The notes: a model not told the origin generated them from the letters alone. Shown: positions 17,379 through 26,549, counted from the stretch's first letter. The stretch is 58,092 nucleotides of DNA from Gammaproteobacteria bacterium (GCA_003567855.1 PWYM01000272.1:1-58092), one strand, 5' to 3'. Made by a program: numbers and translations.

Positions 17379-17382
17379 GCCG

Positions 17383-17775
17383 TCAGCTCGCTTCTCGCAA
17401 TCGTGCAAATACCCGGTCAATTTTTTTCTGCAGCGTCTCGGCGGTGAACGGCTTGACGATATAACCGTCAATGCCGGCCTGCCCGGCCTCTATGATCTGG
17501 TTACGCTTTGCCTCGGCGGTGACCATCAGTACCGGCAATGACTCCAGTTCGGGATCGCCACGCACAGCCTCCAGCAGGTCGATGCCGGGCATGTTCGGCA
17601 TATTCCAGTCGGTAACGAGAAAGTCGATACCGCCCCCTTTCAGGATCGGAAGAGCCGTCGCACCATCGTCGGCCTCCACAATGTTGCTGTAACCCAGCTC
17701 ACGCAGCAGGTTCTTGATGATCCGGCGCATCGTGGAGAAATCATCCACCACGAGGATCCGCATGCCCTTGTCCAT
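17383..17775 (-). CDS. cheY: Chemotaxis response regulator CheY
   Basis: The single-domain receiver is about 130 residues. All functional residues are present: the Asp pair in LVVDDFSTMRR, the phospho-acceptor in VTDWNMPNM, Thr in LMVTAEAKR, and Lys in YIVKPFTAETL. It binds FliM when phosphorylated to change motor rotation. GGAGG five bases upstream supports the ATG at 17775 (MDKGMRILV). It lies 52 bases after fliA and directly before the CheZ-tail-like ORF, an order matching fliA-cheY-cheZ-cheA of polar-flagellated gammaproteobacteria except for the missing cheZ body. Confidence 0.97.
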   Translation of the reverse strand: MDKGMRILVVDDFSTMRRIIKNLLRELGYSNIVEADDGATALPILKGGGIDFLVTDWNMPNMPGIDLLEAVRGDPELESLPVLMVTAEAKRNQIIEAGQAGIDGYIVKPFTAETLQKKIDRVFARLREAS

Positions 17776-17827
17776 CACCGCCTCCGGTATGCCGGTCCAC
17801 GCTGCTTGCGCGTGCGGCGTACTTCGG

Positions 17828-18544
17828 TCATCCGCGGGTCCATGCGGACATTCTCGCCCTCAGTCGTCCAAGGCTCTGCCCGTGCAGCTGGCAGACCCGC
17901 GATTCCGTGACGCCCAGCACCTCGCCGATCTCCCTGAGATTCAGCTCGTCGTCGTAATACAACGACAGGACCAGTCGTTCCCGTTCCGGCAGGCCGGCAA
18001 TCGCCTCGGCCAAAGCTTGTCGAAACCCGTCCCGTGCGCACTGCTCATCCGGTGTGTCGTCCTCGGATCCCGGCAACAAGTCGTCGGCGTTCGCGTCGTC
18101 GCCGCCGAGTTCCTGCAGACTGAACACTCGGCTGGCGGTGACGTCTCGCAGCATCCGGTGATAGGTATCCAGATCCACCTCCAGCGCGTCGGCAACCTCG
18201 TGTGCGTCGGCAGCTCGCCCCTCGCGCGCCTCGACGGAGCCCACCGCCTTGGCAATCCGGCGTGTATTGCGGTGGACCGATCGCGGCGTCCAGTCGTAGC
18301 GCCGGATCTCGTCGAGCATCGCACCGCGGATGCGTATCCCGGCAAAAGTCTCGAAGCTGGCCCCCTGCCCTGTCTCGTAATTCGTTGCCGCCTCCAGCAG
18401 GCCCACGACCCCCGCCTGGATCAGGTCATCGACCTGCACGCTTTCAGGCAGGCGTGCGGCCATGTGGTAGGCAATTCGCCTGACCAGATCCAGGTGGTTA
18501 CTGACCAGCTGGTCCCTGTGCTTGCGGGATTCGAGCGCGTACAT
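17828..18544 (-). CDS. fliA: Flagellar sigma factor FliA (sigma28)
   Basis: The 238-residue sigma factor directs late flagellar transcription. Region 2 is seen as LVRRIAYHMAARLPESVQVDDLIQAG with the FliA-type RIRGAMLDEIRRYDWTPRSVHR block. Region 4 is seen in LPERERLVLSLYYDDELNLREIGEVLGVTESRVCQLH. It starts three bases after the flhG stop, with GGAGA seven bases before the ATG. Its predicted targets in this window are the fliC, flgM and CheV-like promoters. The anti-sigma factor FlgM is encoded at 56699. Confidence 0.97.
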   Translation of the reverse strand: MYALESRKHRDQLVSNHLDLVRRIAYHMAARLPESVQVDDLIQAGVVGLLEAATNYETGQGASFETFAGIRIRGAMLDEIRRYDWTPRSVHRNTRRIAKAVGSVEAREGRAADAHEVADALEVDLDTYHRMLRDVTASRVFSLQELGGDDANADDLLPGSEDDTPDEQCARDGFRQALAEAIAGLPERERLVLSLYYDDELNLREIGEVLGVTESRVCQLHGQSLGRLRARMSAWTRG

Positions 18545-18547
18545 CGC

Positions 18548-19441
18548 TCAGTCTCCGAGTCCGACGGCCATCGCCGGTGTGACGCCGGCGCCAACCAGTC
18601 TTTCGACGAAGAACTCGATACGGCCGCTGTTTCCCGCGGGCACGGGAAGGTTATCGGCCGACTGGGCGAGTTTCTTGAACGCACGCGATGCGGGCGCGCC
18701 GGGATACGCGCTTACTACCGGTTTCTGGCGCTGTATCGCCGAGCGCACGAGTTCGTCGCGCGGAATACTGCCCAGGTGAGCGAGATTCACGTCCAGGAAC
18801 CGGTCACAGACGAGCTGCAGCTTCCTGAACAGCTCGTGACCATGCGTTGCATGATCGACCATATTTGACAGAATCTGGAACCGTGAAACGCCGTACTGGC
18901 GCGACAGGACCTTGATCAGTGCATAGGCATCGGTCAGCGAGGCGGGTTCATCACAGACGACGACCAGCACCTGCTGCGAGGCCGAACAGAAGGTCGCCAC
19001 TTCGGCACTGATGCCCGCCGCAACGTCGACGATCAGATAATCCAGCTCACGGCCGAATTCGCTGAATGCCTGGATGATCCCGGCCTGTTCGCGTATCGAC
19101 AGCCCGGTCATGCGCGAGATACCCGAAGATGCCGGCACGATCGCGAGGCCGTCCGGTCCGTCGACGACGATCTCGTCCAGCGTATGGGTACCATCGAGCA
19201 CGTGTGAGAGATTGGTGACCGGGTTGAGACCGAGCAGGACGTCGATGTTTGCCAGACCTAGGTCGGCATCCAGCAACATCACGCTGCGGCCGCACTGGGC
19301 CAGTGCCGTGCCCAGGTTGACCGCCACGCTGGTCTTGCCCACACCGCCCTTGCCGCTCGCAACGGCAACCACCTGGACTGGCCGCGGACGTCGGCGCAGC
19401 GTGCGGACCTGGTCCGGGCCCCGGTAATCAGACATGTGCAT
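18548..19441 (-). CDS. flhG: Flagellar number regulator FlhG (FleN), MinD-like ATPase
   Basis: The 297-residue P-loop ATPase has the deviant Walker motif SGKGGVGKTS near residue 30, LLDADLGLANIDVLLG, and a C-terminal amphipathic region. With FlhF it limits flagella to one pole and in Pseudomonas/Vibrio antagonises FleQ/FlrA, which is encoded in this window. The start at 19441 overlaps the flhF stop by 14 bases; GGGAG eight bases upstream favours this ATG over a second one at 19435. Confidence 0.95.
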   Translation of the reverse strand: MHMSDYRGPDQVRTLRRRPRPVQVVAVASGKGGVGKTSVAVNLGTALAQCGRSVMLLDADLGLANIDVLLGLNPVTNLSHVLDGTHTLDEIVVDGPDGLAIVPASSGISRMTGLSIREQAGIIQAFSEFGRELDYLIVDVAAGISAEVATFCSASQQVLVVVCDEPASLTDAYALIKVLSRQYGVSRFQILSNMVDHATHGHELFRKLQLVCDRFLDVNLAHLGSIPRDELVRSAIQRQKPVVSAYPGAPASRAFKKLAQSADNLPVPAGNSGRIEFFVERLVGAGVTPAMAVGLGD

Positions 19442-20798
19442 TCAACTGGCTCCCGCTGCCGTTGGAGTTATGAAGCGATGACGAAGCCAGGGTGGCGACA
19501 CCGTCCCATGCGCTTCGGTTGAGCGTCTTCGAGACAAGGCGCTGGATACTTGCAGTGTGAAGATCCTCGGGCACGCGCTGGCCTTCGCTGCTGTATGCCA
19601 CCGGCAGGCGCTCGCGGATCAGCGTGGAGAGCACGGCGCCAAGGCCAGGTGCCTCGTCCATTTTCGTGATCACCGCGCCGGCAAGATGCTCGCGACCATA
19701 GGCAGCGACCACCTCGTCAAGCACCTGTGGCAGTGCATTCGCAGCGAGGACCAGCAAGCTGCGAATCTGTGCCAGTTCACGCAGACGCAGGAATTCCTCG
19801 CCCAGGCGCTCGTCACGCTGACTCATGCCCGCGGTGTCGACGAGTACCAGGCGCTTGTCACTCAATGAATCGAGCACCCGCCTGAGTTCGGCCCCGGCAC
19901 TCGCCGCGCGCACCGGGATGCCCAGGATCAGGCCGAACGCGCCGAGCTGACGCTGTGCGCCAACCCGGTAGTCATCGGTGCTGACCAGTGCGATAGAGTC
20001 ACGTCCGTAACGCAGGCTGTAGCGCGCGGCGAGCTTCGCGATGGTCGTGGTCTTGCCGACCCCGGTCGGACCGACGAGCGCAATGACACCACCTTGCTCC
20101 AGAGGATCCTCGCGCACGATCGGTATACGCCGGGCAATCTCGTAGAGCGACTCTCGCCACGCGCGCTCAGGATCCTCGGGATGGGCAATTTCTGAACTGA
20201 CCTCCGCGACCAGCGCTTCGGCAAGCCCGGCCTGCTCGAGCTTGCGCGCCACGAGCGTCCGGTGCGGGTCAACGAGCCCCTCGCGTTCGCGGTGAGCCGC
20301 ACGGAACTGTTCATGCACCATGCTCCGCAACATCGCGAGTTCCTCGCGCATCCCCGCCAGCGTCGTGTCGGGCACCCACTCGACCGCCCCCGGGTCGGAC
20401 CGCAAGCCCAAGGACGGGCTCACTCCGGGGTCGGACCCGAGATCCGCGGCGGACCCCTCCTTTTCTTTTTTTATATCAATACACTTGGCGCGGTCCGACC
20501 CTGCATCTGGAGCTGCTTCGGATGCCAGATCGGGGCGATCCAACCCATGGGTGGCCGCTGCCGGGGGCGGGTCGGCGAGCAGCGCCTGCTGCCAGCGGGG
20601 CGGCGCATTCTCGCGGCTGCGCCCTCCCTCCGGAGTCATCTGTTCAAGCAGATGTTCGTCATAGTCGACGGCGGCGATGAGCTCGGTACCGCCGTCGGCC
20701 TGGCGGCTCGACAGGATCACCGCGTCAGTGCCCAGCTCCTGGCGCACCTGCTGTATGGCCTGACGCATGTCAGGTGCGACGAAGCGCTTGATCTTCAT
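19428..20798 (-). CDS. flhF: Polar flagellar GTPase FlhF with in-frame repeat insertion
   Basis: This SRP-type GTPase marks the pole for flagellar assembly. The 456-residue protein has the short basic N-domain (MKIKRFVAPDMRQAIQQVRQ), a variable linker, and NG domains with GPTGVGKTTT, DTAGMSQRD and TKMDEA. Residues about 100-136 in the linker are encoded by a 110-base element bounded by 12-base inverted repeats, with an AT-rich core unlike the gene around it. The peptide is Lys- and Gly/Ser/Asp-rich (GSD motifs) and should be tolerated in the linker. The gene lies 37 bases after flhA. Confidence 0.96.
   Translation of the reverse strand: MKIKRFVAPDMRQAIQQVRQELGTDAVILSSRQADGGTELIAAVDYDEHLLEQMTPEGGRSRENAPPRWQQALLADPPPAAATHGLDRPDLASEAAPDAGSDRAKCIDIKKEKEGSAADLGSDPGVSPSLGLRSDPGAVEWVPDTTLAGMREELAMLRSMVHEQFRAAHREREGLVDPHRTLVARKLEQAGLAEALVAEVSSEIAHPEDPERAWRESLYEIARRIPIVREDPLEQGGVIALVGPTGVGKTTTIAKLAARYSLRYGRDSIALVSTDDYRVGAQRQLGAFGLILGIPVRAASAGAELRRVLDSLSDKRLVLVDTAGMSQRDERLGEEFLRLRELAQIRSLLVLAANALPQVLDEVVAAYGREHLAGAVITKMDEAPGLGAVLSTLIRERLPVAYSSEGQRVPEDLHTASIQRLVSKTLNRSAWDGVATLASSSLHNSNGSGSQLNAHV
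20392..20501 (-). repeat. 110-bp inverted-repeat (REP/MITE-like) element inside flhF
   Basis: GGGTCGGACCGC (20392-20403) and GCGGTCCGACCC (20490-20501) are perfect 12-base inverted repeats. A third copy, GGGGTCGGACCC, lies at 20428-20439, and there is an internal hairpin AGCCC-AAGGAC-GGGCT. The core (20457-20485) is pyrimidine- then AT-rich. The element keeps the flhF frame open. No transposase is nearby; it resembles REP or MITE-type repeats, but the family is unknown. Confidence 0.75.
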
Positions 20799-20835
20799 TC
20801 AGTCCACCTCCGCGTATCGGGCCCGATGCCCGTAC

Positions 20836-23037
20836 TCATGCCGGTGCCGGCTGCAGGGGTCGCTCGCCGACGCCTGCCGCACCCTGCGACTGCGATGCCT
20901 CGCCACCGACCGTACCCACGACCCGTACCGGTTTGTTGTCCGGAATCTCCGTGTAGGCGAGCACGTGCAAGCCCCGCACCGCCTGACGCAACCAGCGCGA
21001 CAACCAGTGACGCAGGTCCGGCGAGGTCACGAGTATTGCCGGCTGACCTGTGGTCTCCTGGCGTCTGGCGAGTTCGCCTACCGAGCGCTGCACGCGGTCG
21101 GCGAGTCCGGGCTCAAGACCCAGGCCACCGCCGCCGCCCGCCTGTACCGACTGCTGCAAAATCTGTTCCAATCCGGGGTCGAGTGCGATAAGTGGCAGTT
21201 CTTCAACGTCTCCCGCCATCTGCTGCACGATCGATCGCGACAACGCGGCGCGTACCGCCGTGGTCAACGCGACGGGATCCTGACTGCGTGGCGCCTGCTC
21301 CGCCAGAGATTCGGCGATCGTGCGCATGTCGCGCACGGGAATCTGCTCGGCGAGCAGGTTCTGCAGCACCTTGAGCACGGTGCCCAGCGAGAGCGGCTTG
21401 GGCACCAGGTTTTCGACGAGTTTCGGACTGCTCTTCGCCAGCATGTCGAGCAGCTGTTGCACCTCGTCGTGACCGATCAGCTCATGCGCGTGCTGGCGCA
21501 GCAGTTCACTGACGTGAGTCGCGATCACGGTGCCGGCATCAACGACCGTGTAACCGAGTCCCTGCGCCTGGCTGCGCTGGTCGGCTGGAATCCACACCGC
21601 GTCCATGCCGAATGCAGGGTCACGGGTCGCGACTCCTTCGAGCTCGCCGTAGACCGTTCCCGGATCGATGGCGAGCTCGCGCTCGGGCATCACTTCCCCG
21701 GTCGCGATCGGCACGCCCATCAACGTGATCCTGTAGGCGGTCGGCGCCAGATCGAGGTTGTCGCGGATGTGAACCGCCTGCACCAGGAAACCGAGCTCCT
21801 GTGAGAGCTTGCGGCGCACGCCCTTGATGCGTCCGAGCAGCTGGCCGCCCTGGTTGCGGTCGACGAGCGGCACGAGCCGATAACCGACCTCGAGCCCAAC
21901 CACGTCGACCGGCTGAACATCCGACCATGACAGGTCGCGGTCCTCGTCACCGTCGGCGGACATTCCGTCGCCACCGCTTTCAGAATCGGCCGAACCCGTC
22001 GCCGTACGGCTTGCACCGCCGCGAGAGGCGTCGCCTCCAGCGACAGAATCGCCCGCGAGCTCGAGTCGCTTCGCTGTACGCCATCCCCACGTCGCGAGAC
22101 CCGCGGCCAGCAGCAGGAACACCAGCGTGGGCATACCCGGCGCAAGTCCGAGCAGCGTGATCACGCCAGCGGCCACGTACAGCGCACGAGGCGTACCGAA
22201 AAGCTGCTCGGAAATCTGCTGACCCATGTCACGCGCCGCCGATACCCGTGTGACGATGATCGCGGTTGCAGTCGAGAGAATGAGTGAAGGGATCTGCGCG
22301 ACCAGCCCGTCCCCGATCGTCAGTAGCGTGTAATTACGCGCGGCGTCACCCATCGACATCGCGTGGGTGACGGTACCGACCACGAGTCCGCCAATGATCG
22401 TAATCAGCAAGATCAGGATGCCGGCCACAGCATCGCCACGAACAAACTTGCTCGCACCGTCCATCGACCCGTAGAAATCGGCCTCCTGCGAGACTTCCTC
22501 ACGACGTGCCCGTGCCTGCTCCTGGTTGATGAGTCCGGCGTTGAGATCCGCGTCAATAGCCATCTGCTTGCCGGGCAGGGCATCCAGCGTGAAGCGCGCA
22601 CTGACCTCGGAGACCCGCCCGGCGCCCTTCGTGACGACGACGAAGTTGATGATCACGAGGACCCCAAACACGACCAGGCCCACTCCATAGTTGCCACCGA
22701 CAACGAACTCACCAAACGCCTGAATGACTTGGCCCGCGGCATCGGTGCCGGTGTGGCCGTTGAGCAGCACCACACGCGTTGAGGCAACATTCAGAGCGAG
22801 CCGGAGCAGCGTGGCAATCAGCAGCACCGTCGGAAATACGGCGAAATCCAGCGGGCGCGGCGAATAGACCGCCATCAGGATCACCACGAGGGCCAGCGCA
22901 ATATTGAACGTGAACAGCATGTCCAGCATCAGCGGCGGCAGCGGCAACACCACCATCGCCAGCAGGGCTATCAAGAGCAGTGGTACGCCAAGGCCAGCGA
23001 CGCCGACGTTACGCAGGGGCTTCAGGAGCGTGGTCAC
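20836..23037 (-). CDS. flhA: Flagellar type III export gate protein FlhA
   Basis: The 733-residue protein has about eight N-terminal membrane helices and a large cytoplasmic domain. It carries the FHIPEP-family signature region (RFTLDALPGKQMAIDADLNAGLI). It forms the nonameric export ring that receives FliC, FliD and chaperones. The start is GTG at 23037 and overlaps the flhB stop in GTGA; AGGAG six bases upstream supports it. A low-complexity Gly/Ser/Asp-rich segment around residues 325-365 separates the membrane and soluble parts. The C-terminus is Pro/Ala-rich. Confidence 0.97.
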   Translation of the reverse strand: MTTLLKPLRNVGVAGLGVPLLLIALLAMVVLPLPPLMLDMLFTFNIALALVVILMAVYSPRPLDFAVFPTVLLIATLLRLALNVASTRVVLLNGHTGTDAAGQVIQAFGEFVVGGNYGVGLVVFGVLVIINFVVVTKGAGRVSEVSARFTLDALPGKQMAIDADLNAGLINQEQARARREEVSQEADFYGSMDGASKFVRGDAVAGILILLITIIGGLVVGTVTHAMSMGDAARNYTLLTIGDGLVAQIPSLILSTATAIIVTRVSAARDMGQQISEQLFGTPRALYVAAGVITLLGLAPGMPTLVFLLLAAGLATWGWRTAKRLELAGDSVAGGDASRGGASRTATGSADSESGGDGMSADGDEDRDLSWSDVQPVDVVGLEVGYRLVPLVDRNQGGQLLGRIKGVRRKLSQELGFLVQAVHIRDNLDLAPTAYRITLMGVPIATGEVMPERELAIDPGTVYGELEGVATRDPAFGMDAVWIPADQRSQAQGLGYTVVDAGTVIATHVSELLRQHAHELIGHDEVQQLLDMLAKSSPKLVENLVPKPLSLGTVLKVLQNLLAEQIPVRDMRTIAESLAEQAPRSQDPVALTTAVRAALSRSIVQQMAGDVEELPLIALDPGLEQILQQSVQAGGGGGLGLEPGLADRVQRSVGELARRQETTGQPAILVTSPDLRHWLSRWLRQAVRGLHVLAYTEIPDNKPVRVVGTVGGEASQSQGAAGVGERPLQPAPA

Positions 23038-24188
23038 AGTGTCTCCTCATCAGTTCCCGAACGCGCACGGATCAGTTCCGCTGGCACCTCGAGGTCTTCT
23101 GGCGGTGGCGGCGCCGCATCGTCGGCGGCGGTACGCAGTTGGTACACGTAGGCAAGCACACGAGCGACCGCGATGTAGAGCTCGCCTGGAATCTGCTGCT
23201 CGAGCCGGGTGTTGTAGTACAGCGCCCGTGCCAGTGGTGGCGCCGCGACCAATGGGATACCCGATTCGGCCGCGATCTCACGGATACGAGCGGCAACGAG
23301 ATCAGTCCCCTTGGCGACCACTCGCGGCGCACCATCGGCCTGCTGATCGTACTGCAGCGCAACGGCGTAATGCGTCGGGTTGGTGACCACCACGTCTGCG
23401 GCCGGCACTTTCTCCATCATCCGGCGGTTCGCTAGTTCCTGCTGGATTCTGCGCACCCGACCCTTGGTCTCCGGATTGCCGTCGGTCTGCTTGTTCTCGT
23501 CTTTGACTTCCTGACGCGTCATCTTGAGTTGGCGCTGGTGGTTCCAGATCTGGAATGGCACATCGATTGCCGCGATGATCGCGACGACGCCAGCCAGTGA
23601 CAGGAAGACCCAGTGGATGATCCGCCCCGCCTCACGCAGCGCCTGTTCCACCGACAGCCGTCCCAACAGAACGATATCCGACGCGAGGTGCCATAACAGC
23701 GTGCCGGCAACCGCTGCAATGAACGAGAACTTCGCCAGCGTTTTCAGGAATTCCATGCCACCCTGGGCTGAGAAGATCCGCTTGAGACCCTGCCAGGGGT
23801 TGATGCGCTTGAGCTGTGGTGAAACCGCCTTGCCACTGAAGCGCCCGCCGCCCAGCGCGAGGGGGCCAGCCAGTGCGGCGATCGCCAAAACGACAAAAAG
23901 CGGGGCCAGCGCGCCAAGCGCCTCGAGAATTCGAGCCCAAAGCACCTGCGGCAGTCTGTTCGGCTCGTCCAACAGATCGACTGGCAGCTGAAAATTGGTG
24001 GTCATGATCCCGACCAGCGCAGCCACAATCTGATCACCGAGCAGCAGGAGACCGAAACCACCGCCAAGCAGAACCAGCGTGGTGTTCAGATCGCGCGAGC
24101 GCGCAACCTGCCCCTTCTTCCTGGCATCTTCGATCCGCTTCGGTGTCGGCTGTTCGGATTTATCCTGGCCGTTTTCGTTTTCTGCCAT
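23034..24188 (-). CDS. flhB: Flagellar type III secretion switch protein FlhB
   Basis: The 384-residue protein has four membrane helices and a cytoplasmic domain with the self-cleavage motif NPTH near residue 267 (VVVTNPTHYAVAL). FlhB cleaves itself between Asn and Pro and, together with FliK, switches export from rod/hook to filament substrates. The N-terminus (DKSEQPTPKRIEDARKKGQVARS) is the conserved family start. It follows fliR by six bases and overlaps flhA by four. Confidence 0.97.
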   Translation of the reverse strand: MAENENGQDKSEQPTPKRIEDARKKGQVARSRDLNTTLVLLGGGFGLLLLGDQIVAALVGIMTTNFQLPVDLLDEPNRLPQVLWARILEALGALAPLFVVLAIAALAGPLALGGGRFSGKAVSPQLKRINPWQGLKRIFSAQGGMEFLKTLAKFSFIAAVAGTLLWHLASDIVLLGRLSVEQALREAGRIIHWVFLSLAGVVAIIAAIDVPFQIWNHQRQLKMTRQEVKDENKQTDGNPETKGRVRRIQQELANRRMMEKVPAADVVVTNPTHYAVALQYDQQADGAPRVVAKGTDLVAARIREIAAESGIPLVAAPPLARALYYNTRLEQQIPGELYIAVARVLAYVYQLRTAADDAAPPPPEDLEVPAELIRARSGTDEETL

Positions 24189-24194
24189 CGCCGC

Positions 24195-24971
24195 CTACCC
24201 CAGCAGTGCCCGCATCAGGCCAAAACCCGCATCGAAGGTTTCGAGCAACTGGTCCACCACACCCGGCAGTGCAAGCAGCAGCACCACGAACCCGAGTGTC
24301 AGCGTCATGGGAAAACCGACCGCAAAGATGTTGAGCTGCGGCGCCGCGCGCGTCATCACACCCATGGACACGTTGGCTACGAGCAGCGCGCACATCGCGG
24401 GCAATGCCACCAGCATCGCGTTCGAGAACATGTTGCTGCCCCACGCCACCAGCGACCACAGACTGTCCACGGGAAGCCAGCCTTCAGTGACCGGCAAGAG
24501 CCTAAAGCTGTCGACTATCAGCTGGATCAAGGCGACATGGCCGTTCATCGCCAGAAACACAAGCGTCGTTATAACCGCGAAAAAATGACTAACGAGCGGA
24601 ATGGAAACGCCCTGCTCCGGGTCGACCATCGAAGCGAAACCAAGCCCCATGGACAGAGCGACCGCTTCACCCGCGATCGTCATTGCACTGAAAATGAGTT
24701 GCAGCACGAACCCGATGGTCACGCCAATCAGGATCTGCTGCAAAAGCACATAGGCACCGTGCACGCTCAGCAGCGCGACTTCCGTCGGCACCTGCACCAT
24801 GGGTGCGACCAGGAGCGCGAGCGCAAACGCAAGTCCCACACGTACGCGCACGGGAATTGCTCCATTGCCGAACAGTGGCGTCGCGAGCAGCATGGCGCCT
24901 ATACGCGCAAACGGCCACATCACCGCCGCGATCCACGCGTTGAGGGTGTCGATTGTGAGAGGCAGCATCAC
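24195..24971 (-). CDS. fliR: Flagellar export gate protein FliR
   Basis: The 258-residue protein is almost wholly hydrophobic with about six helices. It has FliR-type blocks (WPFARIGAMLLATPLFG, VPVRVRVGLAFALAL-like, NMFSNAMLVALPAMCALLVANVSMG). It forms the core of the FliPQR export gate. The frame can start with GTG at 24971 or ATG at 24968; GAGG eight bases before the GTG slightly favours 24971. It lies ten bases after fliQ. Confidence 0.95.
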   Translation of the reverse strand: MMLPLTIDTLNAWIAAVMWPFARIGAMLLATPLFGNGAIPVRVRVGLAFALALLVAPMVQVPTEVALLSVHGAYVLLQQILIGVTIGFVLQLIFSAMTIAGEAVALSMGLGFASMVDPEQGVSIPLVSHFFAVITTLVFLAMNGHVALIQLIVDSFRLLPVTEGWLPVDSLWSLVAWGSNMFSNAMLVALPAMCALLVANVSMGVMTRAAPQLNIFAVGFPMTLTLGFVVLLLALPGVVDQLLETFDAGFGLMRALLG

Positions 24972-24981
24972 GATCTGCGCC

Positions 24982-25251
24982 TCAACTCACCAGCATGGGA
25001 ATGGACTGATAGAGTTCGAGCACGAAGCCGGTAAGCGTGGCAAGCAACCAATGTCCGGCAACCGCGAGCACCACAACGACGGCGAGCAACTTCGGGATGA
25101 ACGACAGCGTCATTTCCTGGATCTGGGTCGCTGCCTGAAGCATGCCGATCGCGAGTCCGATCGCGAGCGCGGTAAGCAGGATGGGCGCTGCAAGCAGCAC
25201 CGCAACCCAGAGCGCTTCCTGTCCGATCTCGACGACCATTTCGGGGGACAT
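24982..25251 (-). CDS. fliQ: Flagellar export gate protein FliQ
   Basis: This 89-residue protein has two membrane helices and is full length for the family (MSPEMVVEIGQEALWVAVLL; family block ATQIQEMTLSFIPKL). Several copies join FliP and FliR in the export gate. It is 16 bases downstream of fliP in the standard fliOPQR order. Confidence 0.96.
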   Translation of the reverse strand: MSPEMVVEIGQEALWVAVLLAAPILLTALAIGLAIGMLQAATQIQEMTLSFIPKLLAVVVVLAVAGHWLLATLTGFVLELYQSIPMLVS

Positions 25252-25267
25252 TCGATTCGACTCCGGG

Positions 25268-26020
25268 CTATACGAGGAAACTGCCAGCCAGCGTGGTCAT
25301 GATCAGCGACCAGCCGTCGACGAGCACGAACAACATCAGCTTGAAAGGCAGCGAGATGATCAGCGGAGAAAGCATCACCATGCCCATTGACATGAGGACA
25401 CTGGCGACCACCAGATCGATGATTAGAAACGGGATCAGAATCAGGAAACCGATCAGGAACGCGGTTTTCAGCTCACTGGTGACGAACGCGGGCACCAGGA
25501 GTGACATAGGGATCTCGTCAGCGCCGTTGAATCCGTCTCGGCCTGACATGTGTGTGAACATCAGCAGATCCTCCTGGCGCGTGTGCGCGAGCATGAACTC
25601 GCGTACCGGCTCGCGCGCGGCAAGCAACGCGTCTCCGGGTTCGAGCTCATCGGCCAGGTAAGGCGTAATGGCCTCGCTGTGCACCCGGTCGAACACCGGT
25701 GTCATCACGAACAGCGTCAGGAACAGCGCCAGTCCGAGCAGGATCTGGTTGCTTGGGGTTTGCTGTGTACCGAGCCCCTGGCGCAGGATCGCAAGCACAA
25801 CGATGATCCGCGTGAATGCGGTCATCATGATGAGCGCCGCCGGCAACAGGCTCAGCAGAGTCATCAGGACCAGTATCTGCAGCGTCACCGAGTAGGTTCT
25901 ACCGCCTCCCCCGTCGTCGGCGACAGTGAGCAGCTCAAGCGCCTGCTGCCCGGCGACTTCGGGTGTGTAAAGCCCGAGGACCAGAAGGGCCATGGCACTG
26001 ATGAGCAGACGCGGCAGCAT
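25268..26020 (-). CDS. fliP: Flagellar export gate protein FliP
   Basis: The 250-residue precursor has a cleavable signal peptide (about residues 1-24) and four helices. Family signatures include MTAFTRIIVVLAILRQGLGTQQTPSNQILLGLALFLT and LLVPAFVTSELKTAFLIGF. Five copies form the core of the export gate with FliQ and FliR. Its start codon shares one base with the fliO stop (TAATG), implying coupled translation. Confidence 0.97.
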   Translation of the reverse strand: MLPRLLISAMALLVLGLYTPEVAGQQALELLTVADDGGGGRTYSVTLQILVLMTLLSLLPAALIMMTAFTRIIVVLAILRQGLGTQQTPSNQILLGLALFLTLFVMTPVFDRVHSEAITPYLADELEPGDALLAAREPVREFMLAHTRQEDLLMFTHMSGRDGFNGADEIPMSLLVPAFVTSELKTAFLIGFLILIPFLIIDLVVASVLMSMGMVMLSPLIISLPFKLMLFVLVDGWSLIMTTLAGSFLV

Positions 26021-26538
26021 TACTGGCGCGCTCCAAGCGCGGCACGGAGCCGGCCGGCGAAACTGTCGTCGGTCACCGTCGCATCGACCGCATTGATGTT
26101 CTCGACAGGACGCTCGAGCACGTGCAGTGCCTGCACCCGTCCGGGCGCGACGCCGATAAGCACCTGCTCGTCACCGACGCGCACGAGCAGCACGCGCTCG
26201 CGGCCGCCCACCGGCAACGCGGACAGCACCTGTATCGCCCGACCTCGAGCCTGGCCGGCATTACCGAATCGGCGCACGAACCAGGCGAGCCCGAACATCA
26301 GCGCGAGCACGACGATCAGGCCCAGCACGCTTCGCCCCAGGGCGGCGCCACCGGAAAATCCTTCTCCGGTCAGGCGGGCCGGTGGCTCTCCGGCGAGCGC
26401 AGTCAGTGGACACACCAGCGCCAGAAACAGCAGCGCCCACAGGGTCGCCACATACCACCCGGTGCGTGGCCCCCGCGACTGCTCTTCCGATTCAGGCGAC
26501 ATGCTGTTCATCCGTACCTGGCTTTCCCCTGGAGACAT
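26020..26538 (-). CDS. fliO: Flagellar export gate assembly protein FliO
   Basis: The 172-residue protein has a first hydrophobic segment (about residues 29-50, possibly a cleaved signal), a second helix (LGRSVLGLIVVLALMFGLAWFVRRF), and a C-terminal domain typical of FliO (VLSALPVGGRERVLLVRVGDEQVLIGV). FliO stabilises FliP during gate assembly. Alternative starts exist at Met10 and Met13; I keep the ATG at 26538, 12 bases after fliN. Confidence 0.9.
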   Translation of the reverse strand: MSPGESQVRMNSMSPESEEQSRGPRTGWYVATLWALLFLALVCPLTALAGEPPARLTGEGFSGGAALGRSVLGLIVVLALMFGLAWFVRRFGNAGQARGRAIQVLSALPVGGRERVLLVRVGDEQVLIGVAPGRVQALHVLERPVENINAVDATVTDDSFAGRLRAALGARQ

Positions 26539-26549
26539 TCGGGCACCGT

